Below the pieces are notes generated by a model. That model saw only the letters and a list, made by a program, of their open reading frames with translations, made no database searches and was not told the DNA's origin. Source: RXIX01 sp003989075 (GTDB taxonomy: Bacteria; Pseudomonadota; Gammaproteobacteria; Competibacterales; Competibacteraceae). From it: 64,000 bases of DNA. The stretch is taken from the NCBI GenBank assembly GCA_029780415.1, contig JAKOYN010000117.1, positions 1-64,000 of the forward strand. Reading direction: 5' to 3'. This document shows, piece after piece, positions 18,423-28,933 of this stretch. Numbering within the stretch: position 1 is the stretch's first letter; each line of letters starts with the position of its first letter. The position numbers and the translations under genes are program-made.

Positions 18423-18531
18423 ATTGTCGCGCGGCCGGGTTCAGGCACTCATTGGATCCGGCCGGTGGTAACTTGTCGGCGGCGCGCCGGTCTGAGCAGA
18501 AATTACCGTTTCCGTTTCCGGGAGTGCTGCC

Positions 18532-19434
<903 letters not shown>

Positions 19435-19447
19435 GGAGACCTGCTCA

Positions 19448-20134
19448 TTGAATGATCGCCCCCATCTGAATATGCCCGGATCGGAATATAGCCTGCGCGA
19501 GGAGATCGCCCACGCTATCACCCACGGCATCGGCATTCTGCTCAGCATCGCCGGGCTGGCGATACTGGTGGCCTTCGCGGCCATTTACGGCGATGCCTGG
19601 CACGTTGTCAGTTGCAGCATCTACGGCGCGACCCTGATCGTGCTGTATACCGCGTCAACGCTGTACCACGGCATTCCCTCGCCACGGGCCAAGCCGCTGC
19701 TGCAACGCCTCGACCATGCGGCGATTTTCCTGCTGATCGCCGGCACCTACACGCCGTTTACCCTGGTCAGCCTGCGCGGCAGCTGGGGCTGGACCCTGTT
19801 CGGGCTGGTGTGGGGCATTGCCATTGTTGGCATGGTGCTGGAACTGGCGGTGCGCCGCCCCATCAAGGGGCTGTCGATGGGACTGTATCTGGGCATGGGC
19901 TGGCTGATCGTGGTCGCCATCAAACCGATGCTGGCGCAGGTCGCGCCCGGCGGGCTGGTGCTGCTGCTGGCCGGTGGCCTGGCCTATTCGCTGGGGGTGA
20001 TTTTCTATGTGCGCAAGCAGATAGCCTATCACCACGCCATTTGGCACCTGTTCGTGCTGGCCGGCAGCATTCTGCATTTCATGTCGGTGCTGTTCTACGT
20101 CATTCCCAGTGCTCAGCCCCCGGTGGCCGGCTAG
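19448..20134 (+). CDS. Hemolysin III / PAQR-family membrane protein
   Basis: Inner-membrane protein of 228 residues with seven hydrophobic segments, belonging to the hemolysin III (YqfA/PAQR) family. Signatures include EEIAHAITHGIGILLSI, YTASTLYHGIPS, LDHAAIFLLIAGTYTPF and the C-terminal HAIWHLFVLAGSILHF, which supply the conserved Ser/Asp/His zinc-site residues. Bacterial members are often called hemolysins but their physiological role is uncertain. The start taken is TTG, preceded by AGGGAG nine bases upstream that overlaps the msrP stop; an ATG eight codons later is the alternative. The tight spacing suggests co-transcription with msrP. Ends five bases from the convergent DUF3047 gene. Confidence 0.88.
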   Translation: MNDRPHLNMPGSEYSLREEIAHAITHGIGILLSIAGLAILVAFAAIYGDAWHVVSCSIYGATLIVLYTASTLYHGIPSPRAKPLLQRLDHAAIFLLIAGTYTPFTLVSLRGSWGWTLFGLVWGIAIVGMVLELAVRRPIKGLSMGLYLGMGWLIVVAIKPMLAQVAPGGLVLLLAGGLAYSLGVIFYVRKQIAYHHAIWHLFVLAGSILHFMSVLFYVIPSAQPPVAG

Positions 20135-20139
20135 GGTCT

Positions 20140-20799
20140 TCAACGCGCCGTGAAGCGGATATCGCCATACCAGGCGCTGGCAGTCTGCCCGCTGCTGTCG
20201 CTGTCGGTCATCAGCGCCACGGCATCGAGGGCATCGATGTCTTCACCGAACAGGCGGCGAAAGTCAGCGCGCACGTCGCGTTTTTCCTCGACCCAGCGCC
20301 CCGCCTCAGTGGTACCGGAGCGCAGCGCCATCATGCGCACATTGTCGGTATAAGCACTGTTCCAGGTGGCGCCGACTGGCTGATTGCTCGACCAGACATA
20401 GACCAGCGAGCGGGTTTTCCAGAACGCCGCGCCACCTGATACCACCACATAGACCCGCGCCGGATAATCGTCACCGGCCTTCTGGCGCTCGTCGATATCG
20501 CCCAGCACCCGATCCACCCGCCAGGACCAGTTCAGCCACGGCGTGCGGTTCAGATCAATGCGGATTTCCCGATACAACCCCGAGGCAGTGCCGCGACTGT
20601 CAGCGAACAGTGCTGGCTGGCCGCCGCGACTGTCGAAACTGTAGCGGGTTTCGCCCTTGAATACCTTCTCCTGCCAATCCTGCCGATCCGCAGCGGAAAA
20701 GTGGCCGACCATCAGGGCCGGGGTATCGGTTGCCATGGCAGCATTTGCTGCCAGTGCCAGCAGCACGATTCCGGTCAATCTGCTCAAGAGACCTTGCAT
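20140..20799 (-). CDS. DUF3047 family secreted protein
   Basis: Protein of 219 residues with a signal peptide (MQGLLSRLTGIVLLALAANA, cleavage around AMA). The mature part matches DUF3047, a family of unknown function with a beta-sandwich-like pattern: WQEKVFKGETRYSF, LNWSWRVDRVLGDIDE, DDYPARVYVVVSGG, LVYVWSSNQPVGATW, VRADFRRLFGEDI and DAVALMTDSDSSGQ. The last segment resembles a carbohydrate-binding or xylanase-like fold, but this is speculation. Start ATG has a signal peptide immediately after it, which decides against longer frames upstream. Divergent from lon. Confidence 0.8.
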   Translation of the reverse strand: MQGLLSRLTGIVLLALAANAAMATDTPALMVGHFSAADRQDWQEKVFKGETRYSFDSRGGQPALFADSRGTASGLYREIRIDLNRTPWLNWSWRVDRVLGDIDERQKAGDDYPARVYVVVSGGAAFWKTRSLVYVWSSNQPVGATWNSAYTDNVRMMALRSGTTEAGRWVEEKRDVRADFRRLFGEDIDALDAVALMTDSDSSGQTASAWYGDIRFTAR

Positions 20800-20867
20800 G
20801 TCTGTTGTCTCCGCGAAGAGGTCAGTTGTGGTAAGGGCCGGGATGCCGCCGGCTGTGCACCGGGACC

Positions 20868-20896
20868 CTTGATAATCATCCGGGTTGCCCGCATCT
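20868..20896 (+). promoter_or_regulatory. Sigma-32 (heat-shock) type promoter of lon
   Basis: CTTGAT (20868-20873), a 15-base spacer, then CCGCATCT (20889-20896). Against the RpoH consensus CTTGAA...CCCCATNT there is one mismatch in each element and the spacing is in the accepted range. The position predicts a leader of roughly 30 bases before the lon ATG. lon is a classical heat-shock gene in gammaproteobacteria, so placement and function agree. Confidence 0.6.
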
Positions 20897-20934
20897 AAAC
20901 TCGCAAATCCCTTTTGCCAGCCCAGTGAGCGACC

Positions 20935-23376
20935 ATGAGCGACTCTGAAGCCGAAGCCATTGAAGCGGAAATCGTGCGCGAAGATGATGACAGTTCCGGG
21001 AGCGCCGCGAACAACAACACCATCGTTGCCGCCGCCGACGTTCTGCCGACGACCTTGTACCTGCTGCCCCTGTCTGAACGGCCGTTCTTCCCAGCCCAGG
21101 CGCTGCCGCTGCTGCTCGCCGAGGAGCCGTGGCTGCCGACCATCGAGGCCGCCGCCAACCGCGAGCAGCGCGTGATCGGCCTGGTGCTGGTCAAGCCCGA
21201 TAGTGCCGAGAAGGCCCATCATCCCGATGATTTTTATCCGATCGGCACGGTAGCGCGCATGCATCAGTTGGCGCGCAGCGAAGGCCGCCTGCAATTCATC
21301 GCCCAGGGCCTGAAGCGTTTTCGCATTGACCGCTGGCTATCCACTGAGCCGCCCTATCACGTCCATGTGGAATATCTCAACGATGAAAGTGACCAGGCCG
21401 GACCCGATGAGTTGCGCGCCTATTCGCTGGCGGTGATCAATACCCTCAAGGAACTGATCCCGCTCAATCCGCTGTATTCCGAGGAACTGAAATTCTTCCT
21501 CAACCGCTTCAATACCCACGATCCCTCGCCGCTGGCCGATTTCGCCGCCAGCCTGACCACGGCGAGCAAGGAGGAACTGCAGGAGATTCTGGCCACCGCG
21601 CCGATTCTGGAGCGGCTGAAAAAGGTCATCGTGCTGATCAAGAAGGAACTGGAAGTCGCGCAACTGCAGACCCGGATCCGCAAGCAGGTCGAGGAGAAAA
21701 TGAGCGAGCACCAGCGCAAGTTCTTCCTGCGCGAGCAGCTCAAGGCCATCCAGCAGGAACTGGGCATTGCCAAGGACGACCGCACCGCCGATATCGACCG
21801 CTTCCGCGAGCGTCTGGACAGTCGCCGGGTGCCCGAAGCGGCGCTGAAACGGATCAATGAGGAACTGGACAAGCTGTCGATTCTCGAAACCGGCTCGCCT
21901 GAATATGCCGTGACCCGCAATTATCTGGACGTGATGACCGAACTGCCCTGGGGCGTGCATTCCAGCGATAACCTGGATCTGGCCCAGGCCCGGGAAATTC
22001 TCAATCGCGACCATGACGGTCTGGATGATGTCAAGGACCGCATCATCGAGTTCCTGGCGGTGGGCGCGCTCAAGGGCCAGGTCGGCGGTTCGATCATTCT
22101 GCTGGTCGGGCCGCCGGGCGTGGGCAAGACCTCGATTGGCCGTTCGGTGGCGGCGGCGCTGGATCGCCGGTTCTATCGGCTCAGCCTGGGCGGGATGCGT
22201 GACGAGGCCGAGATCAAGGGCCATCGCCGTACCTACATCGGTGCGCTGCCCGGCAAGTTCATCCAGGCGATTCGCGAGGCGCAGACCGCCAATCCGGTGA
22301 TCATGCTCGACGAGATCGACAAGATCGGCGCGTCCTATCATGGCGATCCGGCCTCGGCGCTGCTGGAAGTGCTTGATCCGGAGCAGAACAGCGAGTTCCT
22401 CGATCACTATCTGGATGTACGCTTCGACCTGTCCAAGGTGCTGTTCATCTGCACCGCCAACCAGCTCGACACCATTCCGGCCCCGCTGCTGGATCGCATG
22501 GAAACCATTCGCCTGTCCGGCTACATCACCGCCGAAAAGCTGCAGATCGCCCGTAATCATCTATGGCCCAGGCTGCTGGAACGCAGCGGTCTGGCGCGTG
22601 ACCGGATCATGCTTAGCGACGAAGCACTGCGCCAGATGATCGAGGGTTACGCGCGTGAGGCCGGGGTGCGCAATCTGGAAAAGCAGCTTGGGCGGATTGT
22701 GCGCAAGAGCGCGGTCAGCATTGTCGAGCGCCGTGCTGAAGAACCGATCAGGGTTGATGCGCCCGATCTGGAGCGCTATCTGGGCAAGCCGCCGTTCCGC
22801 GCCGAAACCCTGATGTCCGGGATTGGCGTGGTCACCGGGCTGGCCTGGACTGCGCTCGGCGGCGCTACGCTCAGCGTCGAGGCCAGTCTGGTGCATACCA
22901 AGAATCGCGGCTTCAAGCTCACCGGTCGCCTTGGCGAGGTGATGCAGGAATCGGCCAGCATCGCCTACAGCTATATCAGCGCTCATCTGGAAGATTATCA
23001 GGCCGACCCGAAATTCTTCGATGAGGCATTCGTGCATCTGCATGTGCCCGAGGGCGCTACGCCCAAGGATGGACCGAGTGCCGGCATTACCATGGCCACC
23101 GCGCTATTATCACTGGCGCGCGGTCAGGTGCTGGCGCGGCCCTTGGCCATGACGGGCGAGCTGACTCTGACCGGGCAGGTGCTGCCGGTGGGCGGCATTC
23201 GTGAGAAGCTGATCGCAGCGCGCCGCGCCGGGATTCATGAAATCCTGTTGCCCGAAGGCAACCGCGGCGATGTTGAGGAACTGCCCGAGCATATTCGCGA
23301 GGGTCTGAGCATCCATTTCGTCAGTCAATTGCGCCAGGTGGTGGAGCGGGTGTTCACGGCGGCGGAGCGGCATTAG
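20935..23376 (+). CDS. lon: ATP-dependent protease Lon
   Basis: Cytoplasmic homohexameric AAA+ serine protease that degrades misfolded and regulatory proteins, 813 residues. The N-terminal LON substrate-binding domain (about 40-240) is followed by a coiled coil with MSEHQRKFFLREQLKAIQQE. The AAA+ module follows with Walker A VGPPGVGKTS (near 395), Walker B VIMLDEIDKIG and sensor residues, and then the S16 protease domain. The catalytic dyad is visible as Ser in PKDGPSAGITM and Lys in VGGIREKLIAA. The N-terminus has an acidic extension of about 35 residues (EAEAIEAEIVREDDDSS), slightly longer than E. coli Lon (784 total). Preceded by a sigma-32-like promoter. Start ATG has a poor Shine-Dalgarno. 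Confidence 0.97.
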   Translation: MSDSEAEAIEAEIVREDDDSSGSAANNNTIVAAADVLPTTLYLLPLSERPFFPAQALPLLLAEEPWLPTIEAAANREQRVIGLVLVKPDSAEKAHHPDDFYPIGTVARMHQLARSEGRLQFIAQGLKRFRIDRWLSTEPPYHVHVEYLNDESDQAGPDELRAYSLAVINTLKELIPLNPLYSEELKFFLNRFNTHDPSPLADFAASLTTASKEELQEILATAPILERLKKVIVLIKKELEVAQLQTRIRKQVEEKMSEHQRKFFLREQLKAIQQELGIAKDDRTADIDRFRERLDSRRVPEAALKRINEELDKLSILETGSPEYAVTRNYLDVMTELPWGVHSSDNLDLAQAREILNRDHDGLDDVKDRIIEFLAVGALKGQVGGSIILLVGPPGVGKTSIGRSVAAALDRRFYRLSLGGMRDEAEIKGHRRTYIGALPGKFIQAIREAQTANPVIMLDEIDKIGASYHGDPASALLEVLDPEQNSEFLDHYLDVRFDLSKVLFICTANQLDTIPAPLLDRMETIRLSGYITAEKLQIARNHLWPRLLERSGLARDRIMLSDEALRQMIEGYAREAGVRNLEKQLGRIVRKSAVSIVERRAEEPIRVDAPDLERYLGKPPFRAETLMSGIGVVTGLAWTALGGATLSVEASLVHTKNRGFKLTGRLGEVMQESASIAYSYISAHLEDYQADPKFFDEAFVHLHVPEGATPKDGPSAGITMATALLSLARGQVLARPLAMTGELTLTGQVLPVGGIREKLIAARRAGIHEILLPEGNRGDVEELPEHIREGLSIHFVSQLRQVVERVFTAAERH

Positions 23377-23470
23377 CAAGGCCGTTCCTGCGTGTTCCAT
23401 CCTCACCCGGTCTTGGGCCAGCCTCTCCAGGCGGTGGGAGATATGGCCGTTTCAACGCGAGGATTGTGTC

Positions 23471-24238
23471 GTGCTGATACCCCGTACGCGGCGCCGTGTT
23501 GTCCTGTTATCGCTGATCCTGCTGGGATTGGCCGACACGCTGCCGGTTAAGGCAGCGTGTGAAGATCCGCCGGCGCGGCGGTGTGACTGGCTGCACTGCG
23601 ACAAGCAGGGCCTCGACCTGCACGATGCCGACCTGCGTGAAGCGGTGCTGACCCGTGCCAATCTGGCCCATGCCCGGCTGAGCGGCGCGCGGCTCAGCGG
23701 TGCCGATCTGGGTAGCGCGGTGCTCAGCGGCGCCGATCTCAGCGGTGCGACCCTGCAGGGCACCCGGCTGGTGTCGGCGCGGCTGGAGAGGGCCATCCTC
23801 ACCGGAGCCAACATGGCTGGGGCGCGGCTGGAACGGGCGGTACTGACCGGGGCGACGCTGCGCGAAACGAATCTACGCGGCGCGGCGCTCTATCAGGCCG
23901 ATCTCAGCGGTGCCGATCTCAGCGGCGCTGATCTCAGCCAGGCTAATCTAGCTCAGGCTCAGATGAATGCAGCCCGGTTGGACAATGCCCTTCTTGAAGA
24001 GGCAGTGCTCAGTCGCGCCGTGCTTGAGGATGCGGTGCTCAGCGGTGCGCGTCTGCGCGGCGCCAGGCTGGACGGCGCGAATCTGCTCGGTGCCGATCTG
24101 CGTGGCGCCGATCTAAGTCAGGCCACGCTGGCTGAGGCGCGACTGGATGGCGCGCGCTTCGACGATGCCCGACTCGACAGCACCACCTGGAATACCCGCC
24201 AGCGTTGCCAACCTGGGTCAGTTGGCGTCTGCCGCTAG
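23471..24238 (+). CDS. Secreted pentapeptide-repeat protein
   Basis: Protein of 255 residues: signal peptide (VVLLSLILLGLADTLPVKA, cleavage before ACEDPP), a short Cys-containing segment (CEDPPARRCDWLHCDKQG), then about 35 tandem pentapeptides of the A(D/N)LxX type, for example LSGADLSGADLS and LREANL-like LRETNLRGA. These fold as a right-handed quadrilateral beta-helix. The C-terminus ends with a second Cys-containing tail (RQRCQPGSVGVCR), so disulfides may cap the helix in the periplasm. Start is GTG with GAGG eight bases upstream. Function is unknown; the exported location argues against a gyrase-mimic role of Qnr/MfpA type. Confidence 0.85.
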   Translation: MLIPRTRRRVVLLSLILLGLADTLPVKAACEDPPARRCDWLHCDKQGLDLHDADLREAVLTRANLAHARLSGARLSGADLGSAVLSGADLSGATLQGTRLVSARLERAILTGANMAGARLERAVLTGATLRETNLRGAALYQADLSGADLSGADLSQANLAQAQMNAARLDNALLEEAVLSRAVLEDAVLSGARLRGARLDGANLLGADLRGADLSQATLAEARLDGARFDDARLDSTTWNTRQRCQPGSVGVCR

Positions 24239-24385
24239 CTGCTTGAGTGGTGGCTGCGCTGACTCCAGTGCGTGATAAGCGCAGTATATCCGCATGATTA
24301 ATCCAGTTATGCTAAGAGCGATACGTGGACCAGACAGCATGCCTGGCACACGAAGCCAGTATGGATTGTGCGGAGCAGAGAGCAT

Positions 24386-27300
24386 ATGGCCGAGAAGACC
24401 AGCAACGGCAATAACAGTGAGGCGCGGCGCAGGAAGAATGATTCGGTAGCACCGACGGCGCCACACTTTAATGGCTATGTCGTCGCCATCGGTGCCTCGG
24501 CCGGCGGTCTTGATGCCCTGGAGCGGCTGTTCGATGAATTGCCGCCTCATTCCGGTGGCGCCTTCGTCGTCATCCAGCATCTCTCGCCGGATCACAAGAG
24601 CATGATGGCCAACCTGCTGGCCCGGCACACGGCGATGCCCGTGATCACCGTCGAAAACGAGATGGAGATCGAGCCGGGCCATGTCTACCTGATCCCGCCG
24701 GGCAAGAACATGACCGTGTCCGGTAGCCAGTTGCGGCTCAGCCCGAAGAACCCGCGCGTGCTCAGCCTGCCGATCGACCTGTTCTTCACCTCACTGGCGC
24801 AGACTTTTGGCAATCACTCGATCGGCGTCATTCTCTCCGGCACCGGTTCCGACGGCACCCGCGGTGCGGTGGCGATCAACGATGCCGGTGGTCTTTTGCT
24901 GGCCCAGGATCCGGAATCGGCCAAGTTCGATGGCATGCCGCGCAGCGTAATAGCCACCGGCCTGGTGGATTATGTCCTGCCGCCTGAGGCCTTGGCCCGA
25001 CAACTGCTGACTCACTTTGAGCATGCTCCAGCGCTGCGCCCGGTGAACGAGCGCCCGAGCGCCCATGCCGATCAAAGCGCAACCCTGGATCAGTTGCTGC
25101 ACCTGCTGCACCACGGCGGTGGCATCAATTTCAAGGATTACAAGCTGGCGACGGTGACGCGGCGTATCGAACGGCGCATGCAGGTGCGCCACGTCCAGGA
25201 ATTGGAGCACTATGTGCGTCTACTGGAAAACGACCGGGTTGAAATCAACGCGCTGCGGCGCGAACTGCTGATCCCGGTAACCTCGTTCTTCCGCGATGGC
25301 GAAGCCTTCGACACTCTGGCGCACACCGCCATCACCGCCATTGTCGAGAGCCGCCTTGATCGGCAGCCGATCCGGGTCTGGGTGGCGGGCTGCTCCACGG
25401 GCGAGGAAGCCTATTCACTGGCGATCCTGTTTGCGGAGGTCTGCGACCAGTACAAGCGCTGGCCGCCGATCAAGATTTTTGCCACCGACGTCGAGCAGCA
25501 TTACATCGACACTGCGGGTGCGGGCGTGTTTTCCGAGGCGATCGCCAACGAGGTAGGCCCCGAGCGTCTGGAACGCTTTTTCATCCAGAAGGGCAATCAC
25601 TACACCATCCGCAACGAGGTGCGCCAGAACATCATTTTCGCCCTTCACAATCTGCTTGAAGACCCGCCCTTTACCCGCATCGATCTGTTGACCTGTCGCA
25701 ATGTAATGATCTACTGGCAGCCGAATGCTCAGGAGAAGGTACTGCGCCGCTTTCAATACGCCCTGGCGCCGAATGCCTATCTATTTTTGGGCTCCAGCGA
25801 ATCGGTCAGCAACCTGCACAGCGATTTCACCGCAGTCAACAGCCGCCATAAGATCTATCGGATCGTGCGCCATATCGCCCTGCCGCTGGATCTGGATCGC
25901 TCGATCCTGCCGCGCAGCAGCAGCGAACATCGGCGCCGCAGCGTTGATGGCCGCCGCCGACCCGCCTGGCCCTCCGATGCAGCAATCATCGACGCCGGTC
26001 AGACCCTGCTGCTGCGCCAGTACGCGCCGCCTTCGCTGCTGATCAGTGAGCAGCGCGAGCTGATTCATGTGTTTGGCGATGCCAGCCGTTATCTGACCAT
26101 TCCCGAGGGCAGCATCAGTCTGGATATCGCCAAGCTGCTGCCGGAGTCGATGCGCCCGGTGGCGATGGCGCTGTTGCACAAGGCCGCACGCGACAATGCC
26201 CAATTGCGCTCGGAGGCGGTATCTTGCACCAGTGCCGAGGGCTGCACCGAACGGGTGCGGTTGGTGATCGCGCCGGTCAGTCAGGAACACGCCAGCGAAC
26301 GTTTCCTACTGCTGTCCTTCGAGGCGGATACGCCGGTGTTGTCCGCCAGCGGCGAACGTGCTGCGGTTATTGACGTGGCTGCTGAAACCACCGAACGGGT
26401 GCAGGTGCTGGAGCGCGAGCTGGCCGCGACCCGGGACAGCCTGCAGGCGACCATCGAGGAGCTGGAAACCTCCAACGAGGAGTTGCAGGCCACCAACGAA
26501 GAGCTGATGGCGTCCAACGAGGAATTGCAGAGCACCAATGAAGAGCTGCAATCGGTCAACGAGGAGTTGTACACGGTCAATTCCGAATACCAGGAAAAGA
26601 TCGAAATTCTTAACCGCCTGAACGCCGAACTGGATTACATGACCCGGGCGGTATCGATTCCGACCCTGTTCCTGGACGCGCAGTTGCAGTTGACCCGCTT
26701 CACGTCTGAGGCCACCAGCCTGTTCAAGATTCGCGAGAGCGATATTGGCCGGCCACTGGATGATTTCGCCAACAGTCTCGATTATCCGGACATGATCGCT
26801 GACCTGCGGCGCACCATCAGCCAACACGAAAATATCGAACGTGAGATCTCGACCCGTGATGGTCACTGGTTTCTAACCCGTATCCTGCCGTATATCGAGC
26901 AGCCGCATAGCCAGTGCGGCGCGGTCATTACCTTCATCGATGTTACGCACCTCAAGGATGTGCAGCGCATGCAGGCCGTGCTCGATTCGCTGCCCGAGCA
27001 CATCGCAGTGCTGGATGCGGAGGGCGTCATTGTCATGGTCAACCGGGCATGGACCGATTTTGCCCGCCTCAATGGCGATCCGGATCTCAGCCATACCGGG
27101 ATCGGCATTCCCTATCTGGCCGCCTGCCAGGCCTCTGGTATGTCGGGTCGCGATCCATCGCTGCTGGATCAGGACGAGATCGCACGGCTGGACCGGGTTC
27201 GGCAGAGTTTGTCTGAGGTTCTGGCCGGCAAGCGCGATACCTTTACCTATCAGTATCCCTGTCATTCAGATCGGGAGCGGCGCTGGTTCCTGATGCATGC

Positions 27301-27394
27301 TGCACCCTTGCAGCAGGGTGGCGGCGCGGTGGTCAGTCATATCAATATTACCGCCTGGGTAGAAGGGACAATGGATCTGCCCGGTTCCACCTGA
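24386..27394 (+). CDS. CheB-CheR-PAS fusion protein
   Basis: Cytoplasmic sensory fusion of 1002 residues. The CheB methylesterase domain covers about 30-220, with catalytic Ser in GASAGG, His in IQHLSPDHKS and Asp region SGTGSDGTRGA. The CheR methyltransferase domain covers about 245-495, with the SAM-binding motif VAGCSTGEEAYSLA and LLTCRNVMIYW. A heptad-rich coiled coil rich in NEELQ repeats (about 670-745) is followed by two PAS-like modules (about 755-865 and 870-1000). It ends at the last PAS with no histidine kinase domain, unlike many relatives of this architecture. No chemoreceptor, CheA or kinase lies next to it. The ATG at MAEKTSNGN is chosen over a GTG six codons earlier because of a GGAG upstream. 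Its substrate receptor is unknown. Confidence 0.92.
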   Translation: MAEKTSNGNNSEARRRKNDSVAPTAPHFNGYVVAIGASAGGLDALERLFDELPPHSGGAFVVIQHLSPDHKSMMANLLARHTAMPVITVENEMEIEPGHVYLIPPGKNMTVSGSQLRLSPKNPRVLSLPIDLFFTSLAQTFGNHSIGVILSGTGSDGTRGAVAINDAGGLLLAQDPESAKFDGMPRSVIATGLVDYVLPPEALARQLLTHFEHAPALRPVNERPSAHADQSATLDQLLHLLHHGGGINFKDYKLATVTRRIERRMQVRHVQELEHYVRLLENDRVEINALRRELLIPVTSFFRDGEAFDTLAHTAITAIVESRLDRQPIRVWVAGCSTGEEAYSLAILFAEVCDQYKRWPPIKIFATDVEQHYIDTAGAGVFSEAIANEVGPERLERFFIQKGNHYTIRNEVRQNIIFALHNLLEDPPFTRIDLLTCRNVMIYWQPNAQEKVLRRFQYALAPNAYLFLGSSESVSNLHSDFTAVNSRHKIYRIVRHIALPLDLDRSILPRSSSEHRRRSVDGRRRPAWPSDAAIIDAGQTLLLRQYAPPSLLISEQRELIHVFGDASRYLTIPEGSISLDIAKLLPESMRPVAMALLHKAARDNAQLRSEAVSCTSAEGCTERVRLVIAPVSQEHASERFLLLSFEADTPVLSASGERAAVIDVAAETTERVQVLERELAATRDSLQATIEELETSNEELQATNEELMASNEELQSTNEELQSVNEELYTVNSEYQEKIEILNRLNAELDYMTRAVSIPTLFLDAQLQLTRFTSEATSLFKIRESDIGRPLDDFANSLDYPDMIADLRRTISQHENIEREISTRDGHWFLTRILPYIEQPHSQCGAVITFIDVTHLKDVQRMQAVLDSLPEHIAVLDAEGVIVMVNRAWTDFARLNGDPDLSHTGIGIPYLAACQASGMSGRDPSLLDQDEIARLDRVRQSLSEVLAGKRDTFTYQYPCHSDRERRWFLMHAAPLQQGGGAVVSHINITAWVEGTMDLPGST

Positions 27395-27628
27395 TGCGCG
27401 GCGCGCCCATCCCCTCTATCAACCGATCTGTACACCGCCCGTCCCGGTGTGCGCCACTTTGGGCGCTGCCGGAACGGTGCGGATGGCGGTGGCCCGAGCC
27501 TGTCACCGGAACGGATCGCCCTGTTTCTGTCCTCTTTTCAGGGCAAAAATGGTCAGCGCGGTGGACTTATGATTCGACTGCTACGTTTCAGCGCTGGAGC
27601 TAGCTGGCCGTTCGCTTAACAGACAAAA
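27395..27628. other. Gap between the CheB-CheR gene and the sugar-binding protein gene
   Basis: No gene I can support. A short plus-strand frame (ending near 27619) has coding-like codon use and reads LYTARPGVRHFGRC... but matches no family I recognise and has no start with a ribosome-binding site. It could be a decayed gene fragment. The promoter of the ABC transporter genes should lie here; no clear -35/-10 pair was found. Confidence 0.35.
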
Positions 27629-28933
27629 ATGCTCTCTCGAACCCTGCGCCTGTTGACCTGTTATGCATGCCTGTGGCTGGTACTGACCCTGCCCGGCCTG
27701 AGTGGTTGCTCGCCCGCCGAGCACCCCTCGGTCGTGACCGTGGATTTCTGGGCGATGGGTCAGGAGGGCGAACAGCTGCGGGCGCTGCTGCCGGAATTCG
27801 AGCGCCGCCATCCCGGTATCCGCGTGCGTGTGCAGCAGGTGCCGTGGAGCGCCGCCCATGAAAAGCTGCTGACCGCCTATGCCGGCGGCGCCCTGCCCGA
27901 CCTGTTCCAGCTTGGCAATACCTGGATTCCCGAATTCGTCGCCCTGGGTGCCCTCGCGCCGCTGGATGAACGGGTGCGCGCCTGGCCGGCGGCAGCCCTT
28001 GCCGACTATTTCCCCGGCATCCTCGCCACCAATCGCCTCGATGGCCGCTTGCACGCCCTGCCCTGGTATGTCGATACCCGGCTGTTTTTCTATCGGACTG
28101 ATCTGCTGGCCGCCGCCGGTTTTGCCGCGCCGCCTGCGACTTGGGCGGAATGGCTGCGGGCCTTTGCTGCGCTCAGGCATCGCGATGGCGCGGACCGCTA
28201 TGCACTGCTGCTGCCGATCAATGAATGGCAACTGCCGGTGATTCTGGCCCTGCAGCGTGGCGCGCCCCTGCTGCGTGATCAGGATCAATATGGCGATTTT
28301 CGCGAGCCGCGCTTTCGCGAAGCCTTCACCTTCTACCTGAGCCTGTTCGAGCAGGGACTGGCGCCGCCGGTTGGGAATACCCAGATGGCCAATCTCTATC
28401 AGGAATTCGCCCGCGGCTATTTTGCCGTCTATGCCAGCGGGCCGTGGAACATCGGCGAATTTCAGCGACGCCTGCCGGCGGACCTGCAGGGGCACTGGAG
28501 CACCGCGCCGCTGCCGGGCTTTGACAGTGGGCCGGGCGTGTCGCTGGCCGGCGGCGCCAGTCTGGCACTGAACCGCGCCTCGCCGCGTCAGGATGCCGCC
28601 TGGGCGCTGCTGGAATTCCTCGCTGAGCCAGCGCAGCAGGCGCGCTTTTACCAGTTGACCGGCGATCTGCCGGCGCGGCAATCGGCCTGGAACGATCCGG
28701 CGCTGCTGAGCAATCGCCAGGCCGCCGCCTTTCGTGAGCAGTTGCGTTTTCTGCGCGCGACGCCGGCGATTCCCGAATGGGAGCGCATTGCCAGCCGCAT
28801 CGCCTATTACGCTGAGCAGGCGGTGCGCGGTGCGTTGAGCGTCGATGCGGCACTGACCGCACTGGACCGGGACGTGGATCGTATTCTGGAAAAGCGCCGC
28901 TGGCTGCTGGCCCGGAAAGTGGCAGCGCCATGA
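27629..28933 (+). CDS. Sugar ABC transporter substrate-binding lipoprotein
   Basis: Extracellular solute-binding protein family 1 (434 residues), which binds sugars in the periplasm and delivers them to a MalF/MalG-type permease. The N-terminus is a lipoprotein signal with lipobox LSGC (Cys near residue 26). Family patterns include VTVDFWAMGQEGEQLR, LLPEFERRHPGIRVRV, YAGGALPDLFQLGNTW, DGRLHALPWYVDTRLFFYRTDLL and SLAGGASLALNRASPRQDAAW. Overlaps the permease gene by four bases (ATGA). The sugar cannot be named from sequence. No ATPase or second permease follows, so import needs partners encoded elsewhere. Confidence 0.9.
   Translation: MLSRTLRLLTCYACLWLVLTLPGLSGCSPAEHPSVVTVDFWAMGQEGEQLRALLPEFERRHPGIRVRVQQVPWSAAHEKLLTAYAGGALPDLFQLGNTWIPEFVALGALAPLDERVRAWPAAALADYFPGILATNRLDGRLHALPWYVDTRLFFYRTDLLAAAGFAAPPATWAEWLRAFAALRHRDGADRYALLLPINEWQLPVILALQRGAPLLRDQDQYGDFREPRFREAFTFYLSLFEQGLAPPVGNTQMANLYQEFARGYFAVYASGPWNIGEFQRRLPADLQGHWSTAPLPGFDSGPGVSLAGGASLALNRASPRQDAAWALLEFLAEPAQQARFYQLTGDLPARQSAWNDPALLSNRQAAAFREQLRFLRATPAIPEWERIASRIAYYAEQAVRGALSVDAALTALDRDVDRILEKRRWLLARKVAAP

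Noticed and set aside
27395..27619. Remnant of a histidine kinase after the CheB-CheR-PAS gene
   Set aside because: The short open frame has no H-box, N-box or G-box motifs; I could not support a pseudogene call.
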